Notes: generated by a model not told the origin, from the sequence alone. 64,000 nucleotides of DNA from Kitasatospora fiedleri (GCF_948472415.1 NZ_OX419519.1:2852001-2916000), one strand, 5' to 3'; counted from the first letter of the stretch, positions 29,701 to 38,018 are shown. Numbers and translations: made by a program.

Positions 29701-31728
29701 GGTGCCGCCGACCAGCAGCGGCGCGAGCATCTGCCAGACCGACACGTCGAAGGTGACCGGCGCGTTCTGCACCACCCGGTCGCCCGCGGCCAGGCCGAGG
29801 TCGTCGATCTTGGCGTCGAGGTGGTTGCGCAGGCCGTCGCGGTGCACCATCGCGCCCTTGGGCCTACCGGTGGAGCCGGAGGTGAAGATCACGTAGGCGA
29901 GGTCCTGGCCGGCGGCCCGCGGCGGCAGCGGGTCGAAGAGCGGGACGGGGTGCGCGGTGAGCCCGGGCGGCAGCGGGTGGAGCCGCGTCCCGGCCGGGGT
30001 GGTGGGCTCGGCGGTCAGCTCGGCGGCCAGGTCCTGCTGCCCGGGGCCGACCAGCAGGTGCTCGACGCCCGCGTCGGCGAGCAGCCCGGCGGTCCGGGCC
30101 GGCGGCGCGTGCACGTCCAGCGGCACGTAGGCGGCGCCGGCGGTGAGCACCGCCAGTACCGCGCCGACGAAGGCGGTCCCGGGCTCGGCCAGGACGCCGA
30201 CCAGGGTGTCCGGGCCGACCCCGTCGGCCGCCAGCGCGGCGGCCAGCTCGTCGGCCCAGCCGACCAGCGAGGAGTAGGAGGCGGCCGTGCGCCCGTCGCT
30301 CACCGCGAGCGCCGCCGGGGTGCGCAGCGCGAACTCCCGCACCCGTTGCGGCACCGAGCCGCCCGGTGCGCCGGCCGGTCCGGTGCCGGCCCGCGCCAGG
30401 CGGGCGCGTTCGGCGTCGGTGGTCAGGTCCAGGCGGCCCAGCGGGGTGTCCGGGTCGGCGTCGGCCAGGCGGCGCAGGAAGGCGCCGAAGCGGTGCAGGT
30501 GGTCGGTGACCTCCTGGGCGCCGTAGAGCGCGGGGTTGCCGTTGAGGTGCAGTTCGACGCCGTCGTCGGGGCCGTCCAGGACGGTGATCATCAGGTCGTC
30601 GACGATCCCGGTGGAGAGGTTGTTCAGCCGGGCCTCGCACGGGCCGAGCCGGAACTGCGGGGTCTGCGGGAGCACGTTGACGAACGGGCCGAACGGCCGC
30701 CGGTCGTCGGCCCGCAGGCCGATCGCGCGGCGGATGCGGTCGGCCGGGTAGCGCTGGTGGCGCAGCGAGCGGGCCAGCGTCCGGGAGGTGTCGCGGAGCA
30801 GTCCGCCCACCGTGGTGGCGGGGCCGACCCGGGCCGGCAGCGGCAGGTAGTTGGCCACCATGCCGGGCACCGAGCGGGCGGTGGCGGTCAGCCGGGCGGT
30901 CATCGGCAGGGTGAGCAGCACGTCCGCCAGGCCGGCGGCCTTGCCGGTGTACGCGGCGGCGGCGGCGATCGCGAAGGTCGGCCAGGTCACCTCGGCGGCG
31001 CGGGCCGCCGCGCGCAGCGCCCGGGCGGTGGGCGCGTCGAGCGCGAGGCTGCCGCGCAGGAACGCGGTGCCGGGCACCGGTGCGCCCGCGGCCAGGCTGG
31101 TGGGCCCGGCCGGGCCGCTCAGGTGGCCCTCCCAGAACGCGCGGTCGCGCTCCACCGCGGCCGACCCCAGGTAGTCGGCCTCCTCGCGCAGCAGCAGTTC
31201 CAGTCCGGGCAGCGCGCCGTCCGCGACCGGCTCCCCCGCGGCCGACGCCCCGTAGACCTCGCTGAGCCTGCGGTAGACCGCGAGGCGGCTGTAGCCGTCG
31301 GAGAGCAGGTGGTGCATGGCCAGGTAGAGCAGGGAGCGGTCGGCGGCCACCCGGAACAGGACGGCCCGGAACAGCAGGCCGCCGAGCAGGTCGAAGGGCC
31401 GGTGCAGGTCCTCGTCCATCAGCCGCAGCGCCTCGCCCACCGGGTCCTGGTGGCCCGTCAGGTCGACGGTGCGCAGCGGGAGTCCGTCCAGCGGTTCGAT
31501 CCGCTGGACCGGCAGGCCGTCCGCCTCGGAGAACCTCGCCCGGGTGCACTCGGCCTCGTCCGTCACCCGGGTGAGGGCTCCGACGAGCAGCCGGTCGTCC
31601 AGCGGGCCCCTGATGTCCAGGTAGTCCGCCATGGTGTAGGCGAGGCGTCCGCTGGCGAGCTGCTCGTCGAACCAGATGCCGGTCTGGGCGCCGGTCAGCG
31701 GGAGGGTCGAACGGGTGGGCGAGGTCAT
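23773..31728 (-). CDS. NRPS, C-A-T-E-C-A-T (modules 1 and 2)
   Basis: A 2651-residue peptide synthetase. Approximate domains: C 1-435 (HHLLSDG), A 460-960, T near 1019 (LGGDSISS), epimerisation 1076-1530 ([23 protein letters not shown]), C 1574-2010 (HHILVDG), A 2037-2530, T near 2579. Codes read by eye are DVWEMTADDK and DVWEVTADDK. Both carry the acidic residue at the third-to-fourth code position expected for a basic side chain, and they resemble codes I recall for 2,4-diaminobutyrate. With sbnA and sbnB here, 2,3-diaminopropionate is the likely substrate of both, the first as the D-form. A condensation domain at the very N-terminus implies an acyl or aminoacyl donor. The ATG has GGAG six bases upstream and lies 51 bp after sbnA. 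Confidence 0.95.
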   Translation of the reverse strand: MTSPTRSTLPLTGAQTGIWFDEQLASGRLAYTMADYLDIRGPLDDRLLVGALTRVTDEAECTRARFSEADGLPVQRIEPLDGLPLRTVDLTGHQDPVGEALRLMDEDLHRPFDLLGGLLFRAVLFRVAADRSLLYLAMHHLLSDGYSRLAVYRRLSEVYGASAAGEPVADGALPGLELLLREEADYLGSAAVERDRAFWEGHLSGPAGPTSLAAGAPVPGTAFLRGSLALDAPTARALRAAARAAEVTWPTFAIAAAAAYTGKAAGLADVLLTLPMTARLTATARSVPGMVANYLPLPARVGPATTVGGLLRDTSRTLARSLRHQRYPADRIRRAIGLRADDRRPFGPFVNVLPQTPQFRLGPCEARLNNLSTGIVDDLMITVLDGPDDGVELHLNGNPALYGAQEVTDHLHRFGAFLRRLADADPDTPLGRLDLTTDAERARLARAGTGPAGAPGGSVPQRVREFALRTPAALAVSDGRTAASYSSLVGWADELAAALAADGVGPDTLVGVLAEPGTAFVGAVLAVLTAGAAYVPLDVHAPPARTAGLLADAGVEHLLVGPGQQDLAAELTAEPTTPAGTRLHPLPPGLTAHPVPLFDPLPPRAAGQDLAYVIFTSGSTGRPKGAMVHRDGLRNHLDAKIDDLGLAAGDRVVQNAPVTFDVSVWQMLAPLLVGGTVRVVDRATAADPDALFAVTATEQITVLEVVPSLLRAALDAWDALDATPATGRLRRLMVTGEAMPPDLCHRWWQRYPAIPLVNAYGPTECSDDVTHALLCAGDEVGPRVPIGAPVRNTRLYVLGDDLRPVPPGGAGELYVGGAGVGRGYLHDPVKTAGAFLADPYGPPGARMYRTGDRVGWRPDGQLEFLERRDHQVKVRGHRIELGEVEAALRALPGVTDAAVTAPKDAAGRARLVAHLVAPGADPAAVREELARVLPDHLVPTAWVPLPALPLTAHGKVDRKALTAPGTPAPAADPGRGAAAAPTAGRRPGTEAQRVLCEVFAEVLGLAEVGADDNFFTLGGDSISSIQVVSRARTRGVVLLPRDVFALKTPAALAATAAGPTAGRAVRPDAEDGVGEVEPTPIIAQLTEDLGELAGPASEFSQYVVVRTPPGLTVERLTELLAALLARHDALRMAVTATAPGVWTLRTRPAGAVDAARLVDAVDAGGALGDPAALDALVAEQVRSARARLAPAEAGTLRAVLLDGGPARDGRLLLLAHHTVVDGVSWRILVADLERAWTALAAGRPPVLEPVPTSYRRWAALLGEQARSSARIAELPYWREQLTDDQPTVGRRAPDPARDTYGTAGRLRLELPADRTAALLTAVPAAFHGEINDVLLGALALAVTDWRARHGADGGAPVLIELEGHGREQIAEEADLARTVGWFTTVFPVRLDPGRHDRAEVLAGGPALGAAVKRVKEQLRAVPDRGIGFGLLRHLNPQTARLLAAAPAPALGFNYLGRFRVDGGTGPWTLDGGSAVVGTGVHPDMPLRHPLAVTPVTEDRADGPHLVADWLWADGVLTEAEVRDLAETWFAVLRALTDHAATPGAGGRTPSDLPLVALGQPEIEQIERGAGGPVTDVLPLTALQRGLLFQAEFDPDGTDPYTLQVTADLVGAVDRTALEDSLAALLERHPHLGAAFHHRPAGDPVAVLRAGVRVPLAADDLSALDPAERAAALDRLADRERDRGFDLSRPPLMRWTLVRLGEDRHRLIWTLHHILVDGWSMPLLVRDLLTCYRHGGAADALPPAVPFRGYLAHLAGQDRGRARAAWRAALAGLAEPTLLRPAAPDRRPAPPARLPLLLSEEETAAVTGFAARRGLTVNTVFQGGWAILLGRLTGRSDVLFGSVVSTRPAALPGVEEIVGPFLNTLPVRAVLDPADPVEAHLRRIQDAQAALRDHDHLGLAEMLDGNPALAGLGEPFDTAMVFENFPMDGAADAAAGTGLRIEEVSARDARHYPLSLVVLPGRRLEVRFDYAPDLLTEDQVAVIADRFRRLLLDLAAGTAARLGQLDVLTEDEAGLLRKWNDTARPATGAIRAGVVEQVREFALRTPAALAVSDGRTAASYSSLVGWADELAAALAADGVGPDTLVGVLAEPGTAFVGAVLAVLTAGAAYVPLDVHAPPARTAGLLADAGVEHLLVGPGQQDLAAELTASADDPAPHIRSLDGEFSTGAVPLDRPAEPLGGPDDLAYVIFTSGSTGKPKGAMVHRAGMANHLLAKVEDLDLAAGDTVVQNAPVTFDVSVWQMLAPLLVGGTVRVVDRATAADPDALFAVAEADRAAVLEVVPSLLRAALDAWDAAGTAPAAGRLRRLVVTGEAMPPDLCHRWWARYPEIPLVNAYGPTECSDDVTHAVLRPGDGVDVRVPIGAPVRNTRLYVLGDDLRPVPLGTVGELYVGGAGVGRGYLHDPVRTAASFVADPDEPGARMYRTGDHVRWRPDGQLEFVERRDHQVKVRGHRIELGEVEAALRALPGVTDAAVTAVTAVGDRSGATRLVGYVVGGGDPAEVREELARVLPDHLVPTAWVPLPALPLTAHGKVDRKALPAPDRAAPTAGRRPGTEAQRVLCEVFAEVLGLAEVGVDDNFFTLGGDSISSIRVAAQARARGLGITPRDVFGHRTPAALAAVAAAAPAEAARAAAPSPLLELSEDEMDELDIELES
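25291..25620 (-). repeat. 330-bp near-identical repeat, copy in second A domain
   Basis: This 330-bp block matches 30013-30342 with two mismatches by my reading and no gap. It covers the start of the A domain (residues [13 protein letters not shown] onward). The identity is much higher than in neighbouring A-domain segments, which suggests recent duplication or gene conversion. Confidence 0.85.
30013..30342 (-). repeat. 330-bp near-identical repeat, copy in first A domain
   Basis: Partner of the block at 25291-25620, at the same position in the first A domain of the same protein, 4722 bp away in direct orientation. Recombination between the two would delete exactly one module span. Confidence 0.85.
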
Positions 31729-31779
31729 GACGTCTCCATCGGGGTACTGCGGGCTGGTGAGGACGGTCCGGACCGGGTG

Positions 31780-32679
31780 TCAGCGGGCCTCGGCCCGGAG
31801 CGTGTCCTGGAGCACGTCGGGGCCGTACAGGTCCGTCACCCACGTGTCCTGGTAGACGGTGTCCAGGTAGCGGTCGCCCAGGTCGGGGGCGATGGCGACG
31901 GCCGACTCGCCGCCGTCCAGCGGGTGTTCGGCCAGGAAGGCGACCGCCCCGCTCACCACCGTCCCGGTCGACCCGCCGAACAGGAAGCCGTGGCGGGCCA
32001 GCCGGCGGCAGGCCCGGATGGTGTCGGGCTCCGCCACCATCACCACGTCGTCCACCACGGACTCGTCGAGCAGCGCCGGGCGCACGCCGGTGCCGAGGCC
32101 CGGGATGTGCCGCGGCTCGGGCGGGCCGCCGAAGGTGACCGAGCCGACCGCGTCGACCGCCACGATCCGCACCGACGGCTTCTGTTCGCGCAGGTAGCGG
32201 GCGCAGCCCATCAGCGTGCCGGTGGTGCCCGCGCCGACGAACAGCACCCCGAGGTCGGGGAAGGCCTTGAGGATCTCCGGGCCGGTCAGCCGGTAGTGCG
32301 CCTGCCAGTTGTTCGGGTTGGCGTACTGGTTGAGCCAGAGGAAGCCCTCGTTGTCCGCGCAGAGCCGGCGCACGTGCCGGATGCGCGCCCCCAGCAGCCC
32401 GTCGACCCGGTCCGGCTTGGTGATGACGTGCACCTCGCTGCCGAACACCTCCATCAACTGGCGGGCGCCGAGGGTGCAGCGGGAGTCGGTGACGCAGATG
32501 AACCGGTAGCCGCGGCTGGCGGCGACCAGGCTCAGCGCCACGCCCAGGTTCCCCGAGGAGCTCTCCACCAGGGTCGACCCGGGCCGCAGCCGGCCCGACC
32601 GCTCGGCGGCGCTCACCATCGCGTGCGCGGCCTTGAGTTTGATGGAACCGGCGAAATTGAAGCCCTCGCACTTGAGCAT
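31780..32679 (-). CDS. sbnA: SbnA-like 2,3-diaminopropionate synthase (first enzyme)
   Basis: PLP enzyme of the cysteine-synthase fold. SbnA joins O-phospho-L-serine and L-glutamate to N-(2-amino-2-carboxyethyl)-L-glutamate, which SbnB oxidises to L-2,3-diaminopropionate. Visible marks are the PLP-lysine region GSIKLKAA, ESSSGNLGVAL, NQYANPNNWQAHY and GSTGTVVSG, collinear with staphylococcal SbnA. From the only canonical start (ATG 32679) the protein has 299 residues and lacks about 25 N-terminal residues. The frame stays open upstream and encodes family-like sequence (VISAPYEFN...NLETVVGQRL), so translation may begin at a rare codon such as ATT at 32760. It heads the NRPS operon. Confidence 0.88.
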   Translation of the reverse strand: MLKCEGFNFAGSIKLKAAHAMVSAAERSGRLRPGSTLVESSSGNLGVALSLVAASRGYRFICVTDSRCTLGARQLMEVFGSEVHVITKPDRVDGLLGARIRHVRRLCADNEGFLWLNQYANPNNWQAHYRLTGPEILKAFPDLGVLFVGAGTTGTLMGCARYLREQKPSVRIVAVDAVGSVTFGGPPEPRHIPGLGTGVRPALLDESVVDDVVMVAEPDTIRACRRLARHGFLFGGSTGTVVSGAVAFLAEHPLDGGESAVAIAPDLGDRYLDTVYQDTWVTDLYGPDVLQDTLRAEAR

Positions 32680-32877
32680 CAGGCGTTGTCCGACGACCGT
32701 TTCGAGATTGACGAAAACGTCCTCGGCATTGAATTCGTACGGAGCGGAGATGACTTGAATGGGACACCGTCCACGTCGATATCGCCGGCGGGATGATTTT
32801 CGGGCCGGCTCGGTTACAGCGGTGGATGCCTTCGTCGGTCACGCGTCGTGGAATCCCTTGCAGCGCCTGACCTCACG

Positions 32878-32920
32878 ATCATTTCAAACGGCGCTGACAG
32901 GCAGTTGACCAGGCGCTGAC
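32878..32920 (-). promoter_or_regulatory. SARP operator and promoter of the sbnA-NRPS operon
   Basis: Read on the minus strand: heptamers GTCAGCG (32914-32920), GTCAACT (32903-32909) and GTCAGCG (32892-32898), exactly 11 bp apart, then 8 bp, then AATGAT (32878-32883) as the -10. Direct heptamers at 11-bp pitch, 8 bp from the -10, are the described layout of sites for SARP activators such as ActII-ORF4 and DnrI. Confidence 0.75.
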
Positions 32921-32934
32921 CGATTGCGGCTTGC

Positions 32935-32963
32935 TTGCTTGGCCATGGGGGCATTGCTAGCTT
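32935..32963 (+). promoter_or_regulatory. Promoter of the response-regulator gene
   Basis: TTGCTT (32935-32940), 17-bp spacer, TAGCTT (32958-32963), resembling a vegetative sigma promoter. It would give a leader of about 55 bases before the ATG at 33024. Confidence 0.55.
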
Positions 32964-33023
32964 GTGGCCGGAGAGTTTCCGGCCCGGCGGCCGGGACTGA
33001 CGGGGAGACACGGGGGACCGATC

Positions 33024-33671
33024 ATGCGCCTGGTACTCGCGGAAGACCAGTTCCTGCTCCGTGAGGGCCTGTCCCGGCTGCTCGAACTGAACGGTTTCGA
33101 CATCGTCGCCGCGGTCGGGTCGGGGCCGGAGCTGACCAGGGCGCTGGCCGAGCACGAGCCCGACGTCGCGCTGGTCGACATCCGGATGCCGCCCACCCAC
33201 ACCGACGAGGGGCTGCGCGCCGTCCTGGAGGGCCGCCGACTGCGGCCCGGACAGCCTTCGTTGCTCCTCTCCCAGTACGTCGACCAGCTCTACGCGCAGG
33301 AGTTGCTGGCCGACGGCGACGGCGGGGTCGGCTACCTGCTCAAGGACCGGGTCTTCAACAGCGACCAGTTCATCTCGGCCCTGCACCAGGTCGCCGCGGG
33401 CGGCACCGTGATGGACCCGAACGTCGTCTCCAGGATGCTCAGCCACAGCTCGCAGGACCAGCAGATCGCCCGGCTCACCGAGCGCGAGCGCGAGGTGCTC
33501 GGCTACATGGCCGAGGGCCGGTCCAACGCCGCCATCGCCGCGGCCCTGGTGATCACCGAGAAGGCCGTCGCCAAGCACATCAACAGCCTGCTCGCCAAGC
33601 TCGACCTGCCGCCGTCCAGGGACGACAACCGGCGGGTGATGGCCGTGCTCGCCTACCTCAACCGGGTCTGA
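33024..33671 (+). CDS. LuxR/NarL-family response regulator
   Basis: DNA-binding response regulator of 215 residues. The receiver domain has the acidic pair in LAEDQ, the phospho-acceptor D52 in VDIRMPP, and the conserved Lys in YLLKDRV. The C-terminal helix-turn-helix includes LTEREREVLGYMAEGRSNAAIA. The start at 33024 follows GGGGAGAC and begins directly with the receiver fold; the upstream in-frame ATG would add a non-conserved leader. VDIRMPPTHTDEGL is typical of regulators paired with DesK-type kinases. No kinase is adjacent, but one lies at 47806-49128 in the same cluster. It converges on the ACP-cassette operon with a 36-bp gap. Confidence 0.9.
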   Translation: MRLVLAEDQFLLREGLSRLLELNGFDIVAAVGSGPELTRALAEHEPDVALVDIRMPPTHTDEGLRAVLEGRRLRPGQPSLLLSQYVDQLYAQELLADGDGGVGYLLKDRVFNSDQFISALHQVAAGGTVMDPNVVSRMLSHSSQDQQIARLTEREREVLGYMAEGRSNAAIAAALVITEKAVAKHINSLLAKLDLPPSRDDNRRVMAVLAYLNRV

Positions 33672-33707
33672 CCGGGCGGGGTGCGCGCCGCCGCCCGCGG
33701 GGCCGGC

Positions 33708-34859
33708 TCACCCGTCCACCCGGCCCGACAGCAGGCCCTGGAACAGGTTCAGGTGCTGGATGTTGCGGGTGCCCTCCATGAACTCCACCCCGCGCGCGTC
33801 GCGCACCAGCTTGTCCAGCAGCGGGTGGGTGGCCCGGGCGGCGGGCGCCAGCAGCTCGCCGGCCTCCAGCGTCACCTCCTCGGCCAGCCGGCAGGCCCGG
33901 GCCTTCGCCGCCGAGGCGAGGTACCCGTCGCCGGTGGCGTCCACGGCGGCCGCGGCCCGGTGGACGAGGGCCCGGGTGGCCCCGATCCGCCGGCCGATCC
34001 GCTCGATCCGCTCCCGGGCGGCGCCCCGGGCCGCGGCCCGGTGCTCCAGCAGCAGGTCGTGCGCCGCGCCGGCGACGCCCAGCGCGAGGGCCGCCACCGA
34101 GGGCCGCAGCCGGTTGAACACCTGGACGGAGGCCCAGATCCCGCGCCGGGTCGGCGACAGGTGCCGGCCCAGCACCCGCTCCGGGTCGACCCGCACCCGG
34201 TCCAGCGTGACGGCGCAGATCCGGGCGCCGCGGACGCCGAGCGAGTCGAGCGGTTCGGCCCGGTAGCCCGGGTCGCCGGTGTCCACCAGGACCGCCGTGA
34301 CGCCGAGCGGTCCCGGCCGGGTGCGGGCGAAGACCGCGGCGACCTGGGCCCGCGAGGCGTTGCCCACGTACCGCTTGGCGCCGGTCAGTTCGAGCGCGCC
34401 GTCCCCGGCCGGGCGCAGCGCGGTGTCCAGGGCCGAGGCGTCGGAGCCCCGGTCGGGTTCGGTCAGGGCGAAGCAGGTCCAGGTGGGCTCCGCGAGCACC
34501 CGCCCGTAGAACCACTCCCGCTGGGCCCGGTCGCCGAGCTGTTCGACCAGGACGCCGGACATCGAGGGGCCGGGCGCGGCCAGCGTCATGCCGATGTCGC
34601 CGCGGGCCAGTTCCTCCAGCACGACCGCGCGTTCCAGCGCGGTGGTGCCCTCGAACCGGTGCGGTCCGATCCGCAGCGGCGGCCGGCCGAACTCGGCGGG
34701 GACGCCGAAGGTGCTCATGAAGCGGACGCCGGGCAGGTCGAGGTGGTCCGCGATCCGGTCGGGGTCGCGGTCCAGGTCGAGCGCGGCCGCCGCGAACCCG
34801 GCGCCCCACTCGCGGGCCAGGCCGCGCAGCGCGACCAGGCGGCCGTCCGGCGCGGTCAC
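33708..34859 (-). CDS. Acyl-CoA dehydrogenase-like flavoprotein
   Basis: Complete acyl-CoA dehydrogenase fold, 383 residues, with the FAD/substrate segment CFALTEPDRGSDASAL and the C-terminal FMEGTRNIQHLNLF, where the Glu is at the usual catalytic-base position. In biosynthetic clusters such enzymes desaturate or oxidise acyl-ACP rather than acyl-CoA. Here it ends an operon with a free ACP, a KAS III, an ATP-grasp ligase and a PLP decarboxylase, so an aminoacyl-ACP such as 4-aminobutyryl-ACP is a plausible substrate (inference). The GTG start overlaps the previous stop (GTGA), implying coupling and perhaps a complex with the preceding small protein. Confidence 0.88.
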   Translation of the reverse strand: MTAPDGRLVALRGLAREWGAGFAAAALDLDRDPDRIADHLDLPGVRFMSTFGVPAEFGRPPLRIGPHRFEGTTALERAVVLEELARGDIGMTLAAPGPSMSGVLVEQLGDRAQREWFYGRVLAEPTWTCFALTEPDRGSDASALDTALRPAGDGALELTGAKRYVGNASRAQVAAVFARTRPGPLGVTAVLVDTGDPGYRAEPLDSLGVRGARICAVTLDRVRVDPERVLGRHLSPTRRGIWASVQVFNRLRPSVAALALGVAGAAHDLLLEHRAAARGAARERIERIGRRIGATRALVHRAAAAVDATGDGYLASAAKARACRLAEEVTLEAGELLAPAARATHPLLDKLVRDARGVEFMEGTRNIQHLNLFQGLLSGRVDG

Positions 34860-35485
34860 CGGTCCTCCTCCGCGGGCAGGTGGACGTCGGCCAGCAGCTC
34901 CGAGACGTGCGCGGTGGCGCCGGGCCCGTCGGCCAGGTAGCCGTGCGCGCCCAGCAGCCGCAGCAGGGCCCGGCCGGTGTCGGTGAGCTGGCGGTGCAGG
35001 TCCCGCAGCGCGGGGCCGGTCAGGTCCGGCGGCGCGGTGGCGTCCAGCAGCGCGGCGAGCTCCAGCTGGTGCCCGAGCGCCTCGGCCAGCTGGCCCTTGA
35101 CCAGCTGCTGCATCAGGACGGTGCTCCCGCCGCTGGCCCGTCCGGCCAGGTGCGCCAGGCAGGCGTCGCGCAGGCCCTGGACCAGGCCGAGCCGCAGCCG
35201 CAGCAGCGCCGTCCGGTCGACGGCCGCCGCCCCGGCGCGGGCCGCCCGCGGGTCGTGGACCAGCACGACCGCGCCGCCGGGCAGCGGGTAGCGGCGCACC
35301 GGGTCCGGGCCGGCGTCCGGCTCGGGCAGCAGCGTGTGGCCGGTCGGCCCGAACGGCGGGGTGCCGCCGTGCGCCTCCAGCAGCAGGCGCAGCGCGGGGA
35401 GCAGCCCCTCGGTCCGCGCGACCCGCTGGAGCTCGGTGGCCGGTACGGGGGCGTGCGCCGCCGGGGCGTGCGCCGTGGCGGTCAC
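34856..35485 (-). CDS. Acyl-CoA dehydrogenase C-terminal-like protein
   Basis: A 209-residue, mostly helical protein. Its second half (GGSTVLMQQLVKGQLAEALG and following helices to LLRLLGAHGYLADG) resembles the helical C-terminal domain of acyl-CoA dehydrogenases. I see no flavin-binding middle domain and no EGT catalytic motif. GTG at 35485 overlaps the previous stop, and its own stop overlaps the start of the full acyl-CoA dehydrogenase. It may be a non-catalytic partner subunit, a pattern known for some heteromeric acyl-CoA dehydrogenases. The family call is tentative. Confidence 0.6.
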   Translation of the reverse strand: MTATAHAPAAHAPVPATELQRVARTEGLLPALRLLLEAHGGTPPFGPTGHTLLPEPDAGPDPVRRYPLPGGAVVLVHDPRAARAGAAAVDRTALLRLRLGLVQGLRDACLAHLAGRASGGSTVLMQQLVKGQLAEALGHQLELAALLDATAPPDLTGPALRDLHRQLTDTGRALLRLLGAHGYLADGPGATAHVSELLADVHLPAEEDR

Positions 35486-36366
35486 GGGGCCGGAGCGGGG
35501 TCGACGCGGCACACCGACAGGTCGCCCAGAGCGGGGTCGTACTCGGCCAGCAGGACGGGCGCCCCGGTGGGCAGTTCCTCGGCGAGCAGGCTCAGCGGGG
35601 CGGTGCACGGGTAGCCGGCCGGCGCCCGCCGGGCGACGGGCCGGCCGGGGTCGCTTTCGGGGCCCGCGTCGAGGCCGGGTCCGGCCAGCAGCGCCGCGGT
35701 GCCCCGCGGGTCCAGTTCGGCGGCCAGCTCGCGCAGCGCCCGGCCGGCCTGCCGCGGGTCCAGTCCGCCGGCCTGGCGCACCTGGTAGCCGTCCGGTCGA
35801 CCGGCGTCGACGGCCTCCAGGACCAGGGCGGCCGCGCTGTCGCCGGCCAGGTGCAGCGGTCCGTCGGCCGGGAGCCGGTAGGGCAGCAGCGTCTGGTCGA
35901 AGGCCAGCACCAGGGCCCGCCGGAAGCCGTGCCGGTGGGCGTAGCTCTGGGCCAGTGCGAGGGCGCTGAACGGCGCGGAGCGGCCCTGGTCGGTGACCGC
36001 GAGCAGCAGCGGGCGGCCGGGGAGCCGTTCGGCGAGGGTGGGCGCGGTCAGGGTGGTGGGCAGCAGGTCCGGGGTGGCGTAGGCCAGGACCATCAGGTCG
36101 GTCGCGGGCTGGGGGCCGAGCCGGTCGAGCAGGTCGGCGCCCATGTCCTGGAACCGGTTGCCGGTGGCGCCTTCGAGCACCGCCCGGTCCAGGGCGAGGC
36201 CGGCGTGGCCGGTCTGGTCGAGGAGGTACTTCCGGTCGACGGGGCTGTCGAGCCGGGCGGTGCCGGTCGGGAAGAACCGGTGCGCCGCCGCGGTCACCGC
36301 GAGGCCCGGGTGCCGGGCCGGGCCGCGCGCGGCGGCACCGGCCCGCTCCGGTGCTGAGACGGACAT
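35482..36366 (-). CDS. Cysteine-less KAS-like (thiolase-fold) protein
   Basis: A 294-residue protein with the look of a ketosynthase III fold: VLAYATPDLLPTTLTAP, VTDQGRSAPFSALALAQ and AGDSAAALVLEA. At the place of the nucleophilic Cys in KAS enzymes (usually a small residue-Cys-Ser or Ala) it has Arg (QGRSAPF), and no catalytic His is recognisable, so condensation is unlikely. ATG lies 2 bp after the ACP stop. The same operon has a KAS III with an intact Cys. One active and one inactive thiolase-fold subunit is the arrangement of the PqsB/PqsC heterodimer, so a similar complex is possible (inference). Confidence 0.65.
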   Translation of the reverse strand: MSVSAPERAGAAARGPARHPGLAVTAAAHRFFPTGTARLDSPVDRKYLLDQTGHAGLALDRAVLEGATGNRFQDMGADLLDRLGPQPATDLMVLAYATPDLLPTTLTAPTLAERLPGRPLLLAVTDQGRSAPFSALALAQSYAHRHGFRRALVLAFDQTLLPYRLPADGPLHLAGDSAAALVLEAVDAGRPDGYQVRQAGGLDPRQAGRALRELAAELDPRGTAALLAGPGLDAGPESDPGRPVARRAPAGYPCTAPLSLLAEELPTGAPVLLAEYDPALGDLSVCRVDPAPAP

Positions 36367-36368
36367 CC

Positions 36369-36641
36369 TCAGGCGTCCAGCTCGGCGGTGATGAAGTCGG
36401 CCAGCGACCGGACGGTGGCGAAGTGGCTCATCTCCAGCTCGTCGGTGTCGAACTCGCCGTCCAGCAGCTCCTCCAGGCGCAGCAGCAGGTCGAGCACGCC
36501 GGTGGAGTCCAGGCCCAGGGTGTCGAAGAGCTTGGTGTCGGGTGCCAGGTCGCCCAGGTCGCGCTGGAGCACGGCGCCGAGCGCCTCGGTGATGGCGGCG
36601 ACCACTCTGGTGCGGTCGGTGGTCTCGATGGTGTCGGTCAT
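36369..36641 (-). CDS. Free acyl carrier protein
   Basis: A 90-residue acidic carrier protein with the phosphopantetheine-attachment Ser in GLDSTGVLDLLLRLEE and a typical helix pattern. The Sfp-type transferase at 43300-44028 should load it. In the butirosin pathway the ACP BtrI is charged with glutamate by BtrJ and decarboxylated by BtrK. Here the ligase and decarboxylase homologues directly precede it, so it is the likely carrier for 4-aminobutyryl or a related chain. It is preceded by a 108-bp leader with a tandem repeat. Confidence 0.92.
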   Translation of the reverse strand: MTDTIETTDRTRVVAAITEALGAVLQRDLGDLAPDTKLFDTLGLDSTGVLDLLLRLEELLDGEFDTDELEMSHFATVRSLADFITAELDA

Positions 36642-36674
36642 GTGGATCGCGCCCTTTCGTGGCGTGGTGGCGTG

Positions 36675-36738
36675 GTGGCGTCGCGGTGGAGCGTCGTCGC
36701 GGTGCGGTGGCGTCGCGGTGGAGCGTCGTCCCGGTGCG
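36675..36738 (-). repeat. Two 32-bp tandem repeats before the ACP gene
   Basis: Two adjacent 32-bp copies (36675-36706 and 36707-36738) differ at one base. A shorter, partial copy lies at 36661-36674. They fill the non-coding gap between the decarboxylase stop and the ACP start, the only sizeable gap in this otherwise overlapping operon. Confidence 0.85.
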
Positions 36739-36749
36739 GTGCCGGGCGG

Positions 36750-38018
36750 TCAGTCCTGCTCGACCAGGCGCTGCTTGCGCAGCAGGTCCTCGGCGCTGTC
36801 GGCCTCGCGGACCAGGTGGGCCCGGCCGTCCTGGACGAGCACCTCGGCGGGGTGGCCGTGGCTGAGGAAGAGCACCGGCGAGGCGCTGGGCCCGTAGGCC
36901 CCGGAGCGCTCCACCCCGAGCAGGTCGCCGGCCCGCAGGTGCGGCAGGCGGACCTTCTTGCCCAGGGTGTCGTTGGGGGTGCAGAGCGGGCCGGTGACGT
37001 TCCAGACCTCGTCGGCCGGCTCGTCGTAGCGGTTGAGCAGCCGGATCGGGAAGTTGCGCTTGACGAAGGAGCCGATGCCGACGGCCGCCATGTGGTGGTT
37101 GGTGCCGCCGTCCGCGACCGCGAAGTTCTCGCCCATCGAGGTCTTCGTGTAGCGGACCCGGACCACGTACGTGCCGCTCTCCGCGGTCAGGTAGCGCCCG
37201 AGCTCCATGATCATCCGGGTCCGGGGGTGCGCCTCGGCGAACTCCGCCAGCACCGGGTTGACCTCGCGGGCCAGCAGGGCCAGGTCCAGGTCCCGCTCGC
37301 CCTCGAAGTAGGAGACGCCGAGGCCGCCGCCGATGTCGACCATGTCGAGTGCGAACTCGTGGTGCGCGGCGATCCGCCGGGCCAGGTCCAGGATGCGGAC
37401 GGTGTTCTGCACCACCGCGTCCTCGTTCAGGATCCGGGTGCCCATGTAGACCTGGACGCCCATCAGCCGCACGTGCTCGTACTGCTTGCCGAACGGGGCG
37501 CCCTCCAGCAGCCGGGCCTCGTCGATGCCGAACTGGCGCGGCTTGCCGCCCATGGTCAGGCCGGAGCCCTTGACAGCGAAGCTCGGGTTGACCCGCAGGG
37601 CCACCGGGGCGACCAGGCCGAGCCCGGCGGCCAGTTCCTCGATCAGCTCCAGTTCGGGCAGCGACTCGCAGATGACCGCGTAGACGCCCTGGGTCAGGCA
37701 CTCGGTCAGCTCGGCGCGGCTCTTGCCGGGCCCGAGGAAGACGATGTCCTGCGGCGCGACGCCGGCCCGGCGGGCGGTCAGCAGTTCGGCGAGCGAGGAG
37801 ACCTCGGCCCGGGCGCCGTGGCGGTGCAGCAGCGCGCAGACCGCGATGTTGGGGTTGGACTTCATCGAGAAGAACACCTCCAACCGCGGGTGCAGCAGCG
37901 TGCGCAGGTCGGTGATCCGGCGGCGCAGCGCCTCGCCGTCGTACACGTACAGCGGGGTGCCGAACTCCTCGGCGAGGGCGGTGGCGTCCAGGCCCTGGAC
38001 CTGGAATTCAGCGCTCAT
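36750..38018 (-). CDS. Type III PLP decarboxylase, BtrK-like
   Basis: A 422-residue alanine-racemase-fold PLP enzyme of the diaminopimelate/ornithine decarboxylase group. Marks are the PLP lysine in FFSMKSNPN, the HRHGARAEVSS strand, the phosphate-binding DIGGGLG, and the catalytic Cys in GPLCTPND. A stand-alone diaminopimelate decarboxylase would normally sit with lysine genes. Next to an ATP-grasp ligase and an ACP it matches butirosin BtrK, which decarboxylates gamma-glutamyl-ACP to 4-aminobutyryl-ACP. The start overlaps the end of the ligase gene by 11 bp. The substrate is inferred from context. Confidence 0.85.
   Translation of the reverse strand: MSAEFQVQGLDATALAEEFGTPLYVYDGEALRRRITDLRTLLHPRLEVFFSMKSNPNIAVCALLHRHGARAEVSSLAELLTARRAGVAPQDIVFLGPGKSRAELTECLTQGVYAVICESLPELELIEELAAGLGLVAPVALRVNPSFAVKGSGLTMGGKPRQFGIDEARLLEGAPFGKQYEHVRLMGVQVYMGTRILNEDAVVQNTVRILDLARRIAAHHEFALDMVDIGGGLGVSYFEGERDLDLALLAREVNPVLAEFAEAHPRTRMIMELGRYLTAESGTYVVRVRYTKTSMGENFAVADGGTNHHMAAVGIGSFVKRNFPIRLLNRYDEPADEVWNVTGPLCTPNDTLGKKVRLPHLRAGDLLGVERSGAYGPSASPVLFLSHGHPAEVLVQDGRAHLVREADSAEDLLRKQRLVEQD

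Larger units (their letters stand above)
32680..33023. other. Divergent region, sbnA operon / response regulator
   Basis: About 340 bp. The left part (to about 32760) probably encodes the missing N-terminus of SbnA. The centre holds a SARP-type operator reading toward sbnA. The right part holds a -35/-10 pair for the response regulator. The region is less GC-rich than the flanking genes. Confidence 0.6.

Noticed and set aside
36750..38018. Diaminopimelate decarboxylase of primary lysine synthesis
   Set aside because: The gene overlaps an ATP-grasp ligase gene and lies in an ACP/KAS operon with a SARP operator; no lysine-pathway gene is near.
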